Shown here one piece after another: positions 52,169-59,794 of a DNA stretch of 64,000 nt. Origin of the DNA: Actinomycetes bacterium (lineage in GTDB: Bacteria > Actinomycetota > Acidimicrobiia > Acidimicrobiales > RAAP-2); the NCBI GenBank assembly GCA_021823525.1, contig JAKANY010000001.1, positions 62,001-126,000 of the forward strand, given 5' to 3'. Position 1 is the first letter of the stretch; the number at the start of each line of letters is the position of its first letter. The notes under the pieces were generated by a model. The model was given only the letters and a program-made list of their open reading frames with translations, was not told the DNA's origin and did not search any database. Made by a program: the position numbers and the translations under genes.

Positions 52169-52819
52169 CTACGGTCCCAGCAGCGTACGGAGCATGTGGG
52201 CGAAGACTCGGGCCATGGAGTCGTCACGGTCCTGACCCTGTTGGGGCGATCCCATCGAGATCTGTGCGGCCGCCGCGTAGTCCGAGGCGGTCGGCCGAGG
52301 CGTGATGTTCAGGAACACGGGCAGGTTGTAGCGCAGGGCGAGCCACGCGACGATGACCCGGGCTGTGCGTCCGTTTCCGTTCGCGAAAGGATGAATGCGC
52401 ACCCACTCGCCATGGACGCGAGCGCCGAGCAGGAGGATCGCCCGAATCTCGGCCCTGTCCGGCACGGTTTCCACGCGGATCTGTGCATCGAAGCCTGCCA
52501 GTGCCTGACTCAGCGCCGTGAGCAGGCTCCCGACACGGGTCTCGACCACTGCCGCGCGGGCTCCGAGGATGCCGTCAACCTGTACCTCATAGTCGACGAG
52601 CTCGGGAACACCCGAGTCCCCTCGGAAGTGTCCCACGTACCCTGGAACAGGGACGGAGCAGCCTGCGTACAGGCGCCGATGCCAGTCCCTCAGCACCTCC
52701 GGCGTGAGCGAGGCTCGCGCCGACGAGTCGGCATGGATCTGGCGCACCAGAGCAAGTGCGTTGGCCGCGATCACTCCGGCGTCAGCCGGGTCGTCATCGT
52801 TCCAGGGCACCCCCGCCAC
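52169..52819 (-). CDS. Fic-domain protein (putative AMPylating toxin)
   Basis: 216 residues. The active-site motif 'HPFANGNGRTARVIVAWLAL' is a complete HPFx[D/N/A]GNGRxxR Fic motif, and the preceding helices are typical. Fic enzymes transfer AMP or other nucleotides to target hydroxyls. No inhibitory-helix motif [S/T]xxxE[G/N] is obvious in this protein, so control may come from the upstream ribbon-helix-helix partner, which ends 14 bases before this start. A toxin-antitoxin role is inferred. The final residues are low in Fic features. Confidence 0.88.
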   Translation of the reverse strand: MAGVPWNDDDPADAGVIAANALALVRQIHADSSARASLTPEVLRDWHRRLYAGCSVPVPGYVGHFRGDSGVPELVDYEVQVDGILGARAAVVETRVGSLLTALSQALAGFDAQIRVETVPDRAEIRAILLLGARVHGEWVRIHPFANGNGRTARVIVAWLALRYNLPVFLNITPRPTASDYAAAAQISMGSPQQGQDRDDSMARVFAHMLRTLLGP

Positions 52820-52833
52820 GGTCCGGGCGGTTC

Positions 52834-53412
52834 CTAGACGGATCCGCCGCGAAAAGTCGCGGCACTTTGTCCCGTCGAACCCGATCCCTCGTTGTCGGAG
52901 GGAAGGTTGGCTCCTGTCTCCGGCGCGCCAACCCCCCCACGGCCGGCGAAGATGGCGAGGGCCTCCGCCAGGGCAGGGCTCAGGCCCTCTTCCATCGTGA
53001 CACCGGGCGTCGCGTGACGTGCCTGAGCCCTGATCGGCTCGCCCTGGGACTCACCCTCGGCGAACTCGACGATGCTTCGCTCCATGAGCTGCCGGTACGC
53101 GTGGGGGCGCAGAGCGCGAATCCTCCTCGCGGCTTCCTCCAGGTCGCTCACGAGGCGAGCACCGCGGAAGAGCAGATCTCTCGCGACCGCCTCCTCGATG
53201 AGCTCGCGCTGGGAGAGACCGGCGGCGTCGGACACTTCACGGAGCATCTGTCGGATCGCGGGGTCGCGGAAGCGCACCGAGGTTGACGGAGCTGGCTGAC
53301 TCGACGTGCTGGCGGTCGTGGCACCAGCCTCGGGGCTCTCCTTCACGCCCGACGAGGAACTGGGCTTGGGGTGCGGCAGGCGCACACGGGGGACTGTCCC
53401 GACTCTCTTCAT
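52834..53412 (-). CDS. Ribbon-helix-helix-like partner of Fic (putative antitoxin/repressor)
   Basis: 192 residues. A disordered Ser/Pro/Thr-rich N-terminus leads to 'STSVRFRDPAIRQMLREVSD' and 'AAGLSQRELIEEAVARDLL', which fits a ribbon-helix-helix strand-helix-helix pattern. The C-terminal half is polar with 'RRIRALRPHAYRQLMERSIV', and the tail is Gly/Ser-rich. No Fic-inhibitory motif is evident. I chose ATG 53412 ('MKRVGTVPRVRLP'), since the -10 box TATACT ends 6 bases before it, making the upstream ATG at 53436 untranscribed. It is the first gene of the Fic operon. Confidence 0.6.
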   Translation of the reverse strand: MKRVGTVPRVRLPHPKPSSSSGVKESPEAGATTASTSSQPAPSTSVRFRDPAIRQMLREVSDAAGLSQRELIEEAVARDLLFRGARLVSDLEEAARRIRALRPHAYRQLMERSIVEFAEGESQGEPIRAQARHATPGVTMEEGLSPALAEALAIFAGRGGVGAPETGANLPSDNEGSGSTGQSAATFRGGSV

Positions 53413-53438
53413 GATGCCAGTATAAGTGTTTGGCATCA
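53412..53438 (-). promoter_or_regulatory. Operator palindrome overlapping a leaderless promoter of the Fic operon
   Basis: TGATGCCA - 11 bases - TGGCATCA, perfect 8-base arms. The -10 box TATACT (53419-53424, minus strand) lies inside, 6 bases before the ATG. A repressor here would block transcription, as in autoregulated toxin-antitoxin operons. Confidence 0.6.
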
Positions 53439-53623
53439 GTTGCACACTACAGGTTTCTCCGTGTGCATTGCCTGGACGTGGGTGGGCGCGACACCTGCAG
53501 ATGCGGAGGGACCCGGCGCGACTCCCACCCAAGGGCCGCTCCGGCGCCTTCGTGCGTCGCGCCAGCCGAGAGGTGGGGCGAGGTGGCACGCTCGCGCCGG
53601 GAAGCCGCCTCCGGGACCGGACG

Positions 53624-54394
53624 CTACCGGTCCATCACCCGGCGCCACAGCCCGGCGGGCAGGTGGCGCAGCACCAGCATCGCGGGGCGCAAGATCGGCG
53701 GGCTCCAGATCACGCTCTGGCCCGTCGCCAGGCCCCGCACCACGGCCTCGGCGACCGGCTCGACGCCGGTGGTGAGGGGGGGCTCGGGCTCGCCGGCCGT
53801 CATCTTGGTGCGCACGAAGCCCGGGCGCAGCAGCACCAGGCTCACCCCGGTGCCCGCGAGCGAGTCGGCCAGGCCCCCGCATAGCCGGTCGAGTCCGGCC
53901 TTGGCGCCGCCGTAGAGGTAGGCGCTCGGGCGCACGCGGATGGCCGCGACCGAGCTCATCACGAGGATCCGGCCGTGGCCCTGGGCGACCAGGCGCGCGC
54001 GCACGCCGGCCAGCGCCGCGACCGGCCAGGCGAAGTTGACGAGCGCCCCCTCGCCCGCGGCGACCGGGTCGTCCTCGTCGGCTCCCTGGTGCCCGAGGCG
54101 CCCGACGGCCACGATCACGAGGTCGACCTCGCCGCCGGCGGCGGCGAAGCAGTCGGCGACCGCGCGCCCGGCGTCGGCGACGTCGGTGGCGTCGAAGGTC
54201 ACGAGCGGGGTCGCCGTCGCCCCGAAGTCGCGGGCCTCCTCGGCGGCGCGCGCCAGGGCCTCGGGGTCGCGCCCGGCCAGCACCACGGTGTCGGCCCGCG
54301 CGCTGGCCAGGCGGCGCACCACGGCCCGGGCGAGGTCCGAGGTCCCTCCCAGCACCACGACGGTCTGGGGCTGCCCGAAGGCGTTGTCCATCAT
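53624..54394 (-). CDS. dprE2: Decaprenyl-phosphoryl-2-keto-beta-D-erythro-pentose reductase (DprE2-like)
   Basis: 256-residue short-chain dehydrogenase. NAD-binding 'VVVLGGTSDLARAVVRRLA', the catalytic Ser in 'ILVMSSVAAIRVRP' and Tyr-x3-Lys in 'AYLYGGAKAGLD'. It completes epimerisation of decaprenyl-phospho-ribose to decaprenyl-phospho-arabinose, the arabinosyl donor of the cell wall. ATG at 54394 overlaps the dprE1 stop (ATGA). The function is assigned from the fold plus the ubiA-dprE1-dprE2 order. Confidence 0.9.
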   Translation of the reverse strand: MMDNAFGQPQTVVVLGGTSDLARAVVRRLASARADTVVLAGRDPEALARAAEEARDFGATATPLVTFDATDVADAGRAVADCFAAAGGEVDLVIVAVGRLGHQGADEDDPVAAGEGALVNFAWPVAALAGVRARLVAQGHGRILVMSSVAAIRVRPSAYLYGGAKAGLDRLCGGLADSLAGTGVSLVLLRPGFVRTKMTAGEPEPPLTTGVEPVAEAVVRGLATGQSVIWSPPILRPAMLVLRHLPAGLWRRVMDR

Positions 54395-55704
54395 CCCTCC
54401 CTGAGGCGCAGGCGCCGGTCCAGATCGCTGGTGAGTCGATGCGCGGGGTCGAAGTCGGCGGCCAGGCGAGCGAACTCGCCCAGGCGCGGGTACATCGCGC
54501 GCGCGCTCGCGGGCGCCAGGCGTGCGTCCTTGGCCAGGTAGACGCGTCCCCCGGCCTCGGTCACGAGCCCGTCGAGCCCGTCGAGCAGCGCGGGCAGCCC
54601 CGGGGGCCCGACCGGCAGGTCCAGGGCCAGGGTCCACCCGGGCTGGGGGAAGGACAGGGGCGCCGGGTCGGCCGGGCCGAAGCGCTTGAGCACGGCGAGG
54701 AAGCTCGGCACGCGCGAGACCGCCAGGCGCGCCACGGCGACACGCACCGTCTCGGCCGCCGCGTCGGGCACGGCGAACTGGTACTGGACGAAGCCGCGCG
54801 GCCCGTAGAGGCGGTTCCAGTCGCGCAGGCCGTCGAGGGGATGGAAGAAGGTCCCGAGGCGCTGCACCTCGCCCACGCGGTGGCGCGGGGCCCGCCGGAA
54901 CCACAGCTCGTTGAAGGCCGCGACCGTCGCCCCCGACAGCAGCCCCGGCGGGGCGGTGACCGGTACGGCGAGGAGCGCGGGGCGCGGGGGCTCGAGGCTC
55001 GCCGAGCCCAGGTCGGCGCCCTCGGCGTGGTCGCCGCGGGTCAGCACCGCGCGCCCGCGCCCGCCGCGGGCCGCGCAGTCGACCCAGGCGACCGAGTAGC
55101 GGTAGCGGTGGTCGCCCTCGACCATGGCCGCCATGACCCCGTCGAGGTCGGAGAAGCGCTCGGTGTCCACGAGCACCCGGTCGCTGGTCACGCGCAGCAG
55201 GCGCAGCGTGACCTCGGTGAGGACCCCCGTCAGGCCCATCGCGCCCAGGTGGACCCAGAAGCGCTCGCCGTCGGCGGGGGTGAGCTCGTGGACGCCCGTC
55301 GGGCTGACCAGGCGCAGGCGCGTCACGTGGGCCCCCAAGGTCCCGTCGCGGTGGTGGTTCTTGCCGTGCACGTCGGCCGCGAGGGCCCCACCGAGCGTCA
55401 CCTGGCGGGTCCCGGGGGTCACGGGCAGGAACCAGCCCGCGGGCAGCGTCGCGCGCACCAGGGCGTCGAGGCTCACCCCGGCCCCCGCGGTCACGAGGCC
55501 GTCGGCGTCGACCTCGGAGATCCCCCCGAGGCCCGTGAGGTCGCCGACCCGCCCGCCGGCCAGCTGGGCCGCGTCGCCGTAGCTGCGCCCGAGCCCCCGG
55601 GGCGCGAGGGGCGCGCTGAGCAGCTCGGCCAACTGCGCCTCGGAGCTGACGCGCACCACCTCGCTCGTCGCGGGCGCCGTGCGGCCCCAGCCGGTCAGCC
55701 TCAC
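54391..55704 (-). CDS. dprE1: Decaprenylphosphoryl-beta-D-ribose oxidase (DprE1-like)
   Basis: 437-residue FAD oxidoreductase of the vanillyl-alcohol oxidase fold. The FAD domain has 'APRGLGRSYGDAAQL' and 'VTPGTRQVTLGGALAADVHG' plus 'KNHHRDGTLG'. The substrate domain ends 'LKRFGPADPAPLSFPQPGW' then 'TLALDLPV', and 'VYLAKDARL' carries the active-site Lys. Where M. tuberculosis DprE1 has Cys387 (GWNICVDFP), this has Ala360. The track ORF extends far upstream; the real start is GTG 55704 overlapping the ubiA stop. Confidence 0.93.
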   Translation of the reverse strand: MRLTGWGRTAPATSEVVRVSSEAQLAELLSAPLAPRGLGRSYGDAAQLAGGRVGDLTGLGGISEVDADGLVTAGAGVSLDALVRATLPAGWFLPVTPGTRQVTLGGALAADVHGKNHHRDGTLGAHVTRLRLVSPTGVHELTPADGERFWVHLGAMGLTGVLTEVTLRLLRVTSDRVLVDTERFSDLDGVMAAMVEGDHRYRYSVAWVDCAARGGRGRAVLTRGDHAEGADLGSASLEPPRPALLAVPVTAPPGLLSGATVAAFNELWFRRAPRHRVGEVQRLGTFFHPLDGLRDWNRLYGPRGFVQYQFAVPDAAAETVRVAVARLAVSRVPSFLAVLKRFGPADPAPLSFPQPGWTLALDLPVGPPGLPALLDGLDGLVTEAGGRVYLAKDARLAPASARAMYPRLGEFARLAADFDPAHRLTSDLDRRLRLREG

Positions 55705-56606
55705 GCGTAGATCCCGATCCACAGCAGCACCGCCCAGATCACGCCCAGCACCTGGACGGTGTGGTTGCGCGCGAGCAGGTCCTCGGGGGACTGGCCCTGG
55801 GGGCTCTCGGCGGCGCGCATGACGAACAGGATCGCGTAGGCGACCGGGATGACCGTCAGGCGCACCGGCACGATGTGGTGGCGCGCGAGCGACAGGCCGC
55901 CCGAGGAGGTGTCGAAGGCCCACAGGCAGTAGGTGGTCACGACGACGGTCGCCGACATGGTCAGGGCCGAGTGGAGGAACTCGGGGCTGTAGTCGGAGAG
56001 CACCCGGCGCGCCTGGCCGGCCCCCACGTGGCGCAGCTCGCTCGAGCGCTTGCCCACCACCACGAACAGCGCCCCGAAGCCGATCACGACGAGGAACCAG
56101 GTCGACACCCCGATGTGGTCGGCCGCCGCCCCGGCGTAGGCGCGCAGGAAGAAGCCGGCCGCGACCGCGCCCAGCTCGATCACCGGCACGTGCTTGAGGC
56201 CGAGAGAGTAGGCGATGTGGATCCCCAGGTAGAGCGACATGATCAGGTAGAGGCCCTCGGGCTGCCACAGGGCGATCGGGATGGCGTAGGCGATCAGGGC
56301 GAGCACGATCGCCGCGCCCAGGGCCACGGCGGGGCGCAGCTGGCCGGCCGCTAGCGCGCGGTGGCGCTTGTCGGGGTGGCGCCGGTCGGCCTCGAGGTCC
56401 ATGACGTCGTTGAGCAGGTAGACCGACGAGCTCAGCGCGCAGAAGCACAGCACCGCGGCGCCGGTGTGGCGGATGATGTCGGGGCGCGTGGCCACGCCCG
56501 CGGCCGCCGGGGCCACGCCGATGAGGACGTTCTTGAGCCACTGGACGGGGCGCATCGCCGAGATCAGCGCGCGCACCGGCCCGCGCTGGACGGCCGCAGA
56601 GCTCAC
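55701..56606 (-). CDS. ubiA: Decaprenyl-phosphate phosphoribosyltransferase (UbiA family)
   Basis: 301-residue membrane prenyl-transferase with about 9 helices. The first acidic motif 'NDVMDLEADRRHPDKRHRAL' binds Mg-pyrophosphate. It joins PRPP-derived ribose 5-phosphate to decaprenyl phosphate, supplying DprE1/DprE2. GTG start; a TAGCGT -10 box ends 6 bases before it. First gene of the three-gene arabinan-precursor operon; the stop overlaps dprE1. A separate phosphatase for the pathway is not in the window. Confidence 0.92.
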   Translation of the reverse strand: MSSAAVQRGPVRALISAMRPVQWLKNVLIGVAPAAAGVATRPDIIRHTGAAVLCFCALSSSVYLLNDVMDLEADRRHPDKRHRALAAGQLRPAVALGAAIVLALIAYAIPIALWQPEGLYLIMSLYLGIHIAYSLGLKHVPVIELGAVAAGFFLRAYAGAAADHIGVSTWFLVVIGFGALFVVVGKRSSELRHVGAGQARRVLSDYSPEFLHSALTMSATVVVTTYCLWAFDTSSGGLSLARHHIVPVRLTVIPVAYAILFVMRAAESPQGQSPEDLLARNHTVQVLGVIWAVLLWIGIYA

Positions 56607-56612
56607 GAGACC

Positions 56613-56618
56613 ACGCTA
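56613..56618 (-). promoter_or_regulatory. -10 box for leaderless transcription of ubiA-dprE1-dprE2
   Basis: TAGCGT on the minus strand ends 6 bases before the ubiA GTG (56606). No ribosome-binding site is seen in the spacer. Confidence 0.45.
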
Positions 56619-56688
56619 CTCGCGCCCACCCGCGCGGTCCCGGCGTCCCGGCTGCGGCGCCCGCGGGGGAGGCTCGCGGGCCGCGTTC

Positions 56689-56694
56689 TATGCT
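56689..56694 (+). promoter_or_regulatory. -10 box upstream of the B12-binding subunit gene
   Basis: TATGCT ends 9 bases before the ATG at 56704, leaving at most a leader of 2-3 bases. Confidence 0.45.
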
Positions 56695-56703
56695 TAGAGC
56701 CCG

Positions 56704-57123
56704 ATGAACCGTCTCTACCGCGTGGTCGTGGCCAAGCCGGGCCTCGACGGCCACGACCGGGGGGCCAAGGTCATCGCGCGCACGCTGCGCGACGCGGGAT
56801 TCGAGGTCGTCTACACCGGGCTGCACCAGACGCCCGAGCAGGTGGTGGCGGCCGTCGTGGACGAGGACGCCGACGCCCTGGGGCTGAGCCTGCTCTCGGG
56901 CGCCCACGGGGTGCTCGTGCCGCGGATCCTCGAGCTGCTGGGGGCGGCGGGGCGCGACGACGTGGTCGTGGTGGTCGGTGGCATCATCCCCGAGGCCGAC
57001 ATCGCGGGCCTCGAGTCCGCCGGCGTCGCCCGGGTCTTCACCCCCGGGGCGTCCCTGGAGGAGATCGGTCGGTGGCTCGAGGCGGCCCTGGACGGCCGAC
57101 CCCGCGCGGTGCCGGCCTCGTAA
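56704..57123 (+). CDS. Cobalamin (B12)-binding subunit, methylmalonyl-CoA mutase C-terminal type
   Basis: A 139-residue stand-alone B12-binding domain. The signature '[20 protein letters not shown]' has the DxHxxG cobalamin-ligating His; '[20 protein letters not shown]' and '[15 protein letters not shown]' complete the Rossmann-like fold. In the family it pairs with a separate large mutase subunit interconverting methylmalonyl-CoA and succinyl-CoA. No large subunit is in the window, but sucCD, which uses succinyl-CoA, begins 17 bases downstream. Confidence 0.92.
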   Translation: MNRLYRVVVAKPGLDGHDRGAKVIARTLRDAGFEVVYTGLHQTPEQVVAAVVDEDADALGLSLLSGAHGVLVPRILELLGAAGRDDVVVVVGGIIPEADIAGLESAGVARVFTPGASLEEIGRWLEAALDGRPRAVPAS

Positions 57124-57140
57124 CACAGAAAGCGACGGAG

Positions 57141-58295
57141 ATGGATCTGTTCGAGTACCAGGGAAAGCAGTACTTTGCGCGCTACGGGATCCCCGTGTCG
57201 CCCGGCGGCGTCGCCGACACGGTCGACGAGGCCGTCGCCGTCGCGCAGCGGGTGGGCTACCCGGTCGTGCTCAAGGCCCAGGTCAAGGTCGGGGGCCGCG
57301 GCAAGGCCGGCGGCGTGAAGCTGGCCTCCGACGCCGCCGAGGCGGCGACCCACGCGGGCGCCATCTTGGGCCTGGACATCAAGGGCCACGTCGTCAAGCG
57401 CCTGTGGGTCGAGCACGCCAGCGACATCGCCCGCGAGTACTACGCCTCGTTCACCCTGGACCGGCCCAACAAGGTGCACCTGGGGATGCTGAGCGCCCAG
57501 GGCGGCGTGGAGATCGAGACCGTGGCCGTCGAGAGCCCCGACGCCATCGCGACCCTGGCCATCGACCCGGTGGTGGGCCTCGATGTGGCCACGGCGCGGC
57601 GCTGGTGCGCCGAGGCGGGCCTGGACGAGGAGGCGCGCGCGGGCGCGGCCGACCTGCTGGTCGCGCTGTACCGCTGCTACACCGAGGGCGACTGCGACCT
57701 GGCCGAGGTCAACCCGCTGATCCTGACCCCCGAGGGACGGGTGCACGCGCTGGACGCCAAGGTGACCCTCGACGACAACGCCGCCTACCGCCACCCCGAG
57801 TGGGAGGAGTTCCGCGCCACCGAGACCGACGACCCGCGCGAGCGCATGGCGCGCGAGCGCGGCCTCAACTACATCGGCCTGTCGGGGACCGTGGGCATCA
57901 TCGCCAACGGCGCCGGCCTGGCGATGTCGACCCTGGACGTGGTGAACCAGGTGGGCGGCAGCGCCGCCAACTTCCTGGACATCGGCGGGGGCGCCGACGC
58001 GGGCGTCATGGCCGCGGCGCTCGAGGTGATCAACCACGACCCCTCGGTGCGCTCGATCTTCGTCAACATCTTCGGGGGCATCACCCGGGTCGACGAGGTC
58101 GCCCGCGGGGTCCTCGAGGCCCTGGGGCGCGTCGAGATCACCGCGCCCATCGTGCTGCGCCTGGACGGCACCAACGCCGTCGAGGGCCGCGCGATCCTGG
58201 CCCCGCACCTGAGCGAGCGCCTCGTCACCGAGCCGACCATGCTGGACGCCGCCCGCCGCGCGGTGGCGCTGGCCAACCCCCAAGGAGAGTCATGA
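57141..58295 (+). CDS. sucC: Succinyl-CoA synthetase beta subunit
   Basis: 384 residues. The ATP-grasp domain opens '[20 protein letters not shown]' and has '[20 protein letters not shown]' and '[19 protein letters not shown]'. The C-terminal CoA-ligase-type domain has '[14 protein letters not shown]' and '[15 protein letters not shown]'. With SucD it interconverts succinyl-CoA and succinate with nucleotide triphosphate in the TCA cycle. ATG start with GACGGAG; the stop overlaps the sucD ATG. Confidence 0.97.
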   Translation: MDLFEYQGKQYFARYGIPVSPGGVADTVDEAVAVAQRVGYPVVLKAQVKVGGRGKAGGVKLASDAAEAATHAGAILGLDIKGHVVKRLWVEHASDIAREYYASFTLDRPNKVHLGMLSAQGGVEIETVAVESPDAIATLAIDPVVGLDVATARRWCAEAGLDEEARAGAADLLVALYRCYTEGDCDLAEVNPLILTPEGRVHALDAKVTLDDNAAYRHPEWEEFRATETDDPRERMARERGLNYIGLSGTVGIIANGAGLAMSTLDVVNQVGGSAANFLDIGGGADAGVMAAALEVINHDPSVRSIFVNIFGGITRVDEVARGVLEALGRVEITAPIVLRLDGTNAVEGRAILAPHLSERLVTEPTMLDAARRAVALANPQGES

Positions 58296-59176
58296 GCATC
58301 TTCGTCGACGAGTCCACCAAGGTCATCGTCCAGGGCCTGACCGGCAGCCAGGGGCGCTTCCACGGGCTGCGCAACCGCGACTACGGCACCCAGGTGGTCG
58401 CCGGGGTGACGCCGGGCAAGGGCGGCACCGACGTCGAGGGCATCCCCGTCTACGACACCGTGGCCGAGGCGGTCGCGGCCACAGGCGCGACGGCCTCGTT
58501 CGTCGTGGTGCCCCCGGCCTTCGCCTCCGCGGCGATCGTGGAGGCGGCCCAGGGCGGCATCACCTTCATCGTGTGCATCACCGAGGGCATCCCGGCCCAC
58601 GACGAGGCCCGCACCTACAACCGCCTGGTCGAGGAGTTCCCCGGCGTGCGGCTGCTGGGCCCGAACTGCCCGGGCGTGATCAGCCCGGGCAAGTGCAACA
58701 TCGGCATCACCGCGGGCGAGATCGCCCTGCCCGGGGGGCCCGTCGGCATCGTCTCGCGCTCGGGCACCCTGACCTACCAGGCCCTCTACGAGCTCAGCCG
58801 CCAGGGCGTGGGCCAGACGACCTGCGTGGGCATCGGGGGCGACCCGGTCCCGGGCACCAACTTCATCGACTGCCTGAGCGCCTTTGAGGACGACCCCGAC
58901 ACCAAGGCGGTCATGATGATCGGCGAGATCGGCGGCTCCGAGGAGGAGCGCGCCGCCGAGTGGATCGCCGCCCACATGACCAAGCCGGTCGTCGCCTACA
59001 TCGCGGGGGTCACCGCCCCGGCGGGGCGCAAGATGGGCCACGCCGGCGCCATCATCTCGGGATCGAAGGGGACCGCCCAGGCCAAGATGGCCGCGCTGGC
59101 CGCGGCCGGGGTGCACGTGTGCCAGAACCCGACGGAGGCCGGCGAGAAGATGGTCGAGCTGGTCCGGGCGCTCTAG
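58292..59176 (+). CDS. sucD: Succinyl-CoA synthetase alpha subunit
   Basis: 294 residues. CoA-binding '[20 protein letters not shown]', '[17 protein letters not shown]', and the phospho-His in '[19 protein letters not shown]'. Forms the active heteromer with SucC. ATG overlaps the sucC stop behind CAAGGAGAG. purN follows after 3 bases, so TCA and purine genes appear joined in one transcript. Confidence 0.97.
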   Translation: MSIFVDESTKVIVQGLTGSQGRFHGLRNRDYGTQVVAGVTPGKGGTDVEGIPVYDTVAEAVAATGATASFVVVPPAFASAAIVEAAQGGITFIVCITEGIPAHDEARTYNRLVEEFPGVRLLGPNCPGVISPGKCNIGITAGEIALPGGPVGIVSRSGTLTYQALYELSRQGVGQTTCVGIGGDPVPGTNFIDCLSAFEDDPDTKAVMMIGEIGGSEEERAAEWIAAHMTKPVVAYIAGVTAPAGRKMGHAGAIISGSKGTAQAKMAALAAAGVHVCQNPTEAGEKMVELVRAL

Positions 59177-59179
59177 GGC

Positions 59180-59794
59180 GTGGGCGCGCGCCTGGCCGTC
59201 TTGGTGTCGGGCTCGGGGACGATCCTCGAGGCCATGGTCGCCGCGGGCCTGGAGGTCGCGGTCGTCGCGGCCGACCGGCCGTGCCGGGGCGTCACGTGGG
59301 CCCAGGAGCGGGGCCTCGCGACCCGGGTGCTCGACCGCGCCCCCTACGGCGGGTACACGCCCAAGTTCGCGCGCGAGCGCTACAGCGCCGACCTGGCGGC
59401 CCTGCTCACCGGCCTGCGCGTGGACCTGGTCGCCATGGCCGGCTTCGGCACGGTGCTCGCGGCGCCCTTCCACGCGGCCTTCCCGGGCCGGGTGCTCAAC
59501 ACCCACCCGAGCCTCCTGCCGGCCTTTCGCGGCTGGCACGCGGTGCCCGCGGCCCTGGCGGCCGGGGTGGTCGAGACCGGCTGCACCGTCCACGTCGCGA
59601 CCGAGGCCCTCGACGACGGGCCGATCCTCGCCCAGCGCCGCGTCCCGGTCGAGGCCGGCGACACCGTCGAGAGCCTGCACGAGCGCATCAAGGAGGTCGA
59701 GCGCCGGCTCTACCCTGAGGTGGTGGCCCGGGTGCTCGCCGCGCTGGCCTCCGGTGCCGAGCCCGGTAGCGTGGCCGAGGTCGAGGAGGGCTGA
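59180..59794 (+). CDS. purN: Phosphoribosylglycinamide formyltransferase
   Basis: 204 residues. GAR transformylase of purine synthesis, using 10-formyl-THF made through FolD downstream. 'LAVLVSGSGT' phosphate loop (commonly SGNGSN), catalytic 'NTHPSLLPAFRGWHA' with Asn and His, 'TGCTVHVATEALDDGPI' with the Asp. GTG start 3 bases after sucD; the purH ATG overlaps the stop. Confidence 0.94.
   Translation: MGARLAVLVSGSGTILEAMVAAGLEVAVVAADRPCRGVTWAQERGLATRVLDRAPYGGYTPKFARERYSADLAALLTGLRVDLVAMAGFGTVLAAPFHAAFPGRVLNTHPSLLPAFRGWHAVPAALAAGVVETGCTVHVATEALDDGPILAQRRVPVEAGDTVESLHERIKEVERRLYPEVVARVLAALASGAEPGSVAEVEEG

Noticed and set aside
53436-53589. Upstream starts of the Fic-partner ORF (53436 or 53589)
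   Set aside because: They lie at or before the TATACT -10 box and would not be on the predicted transcript.
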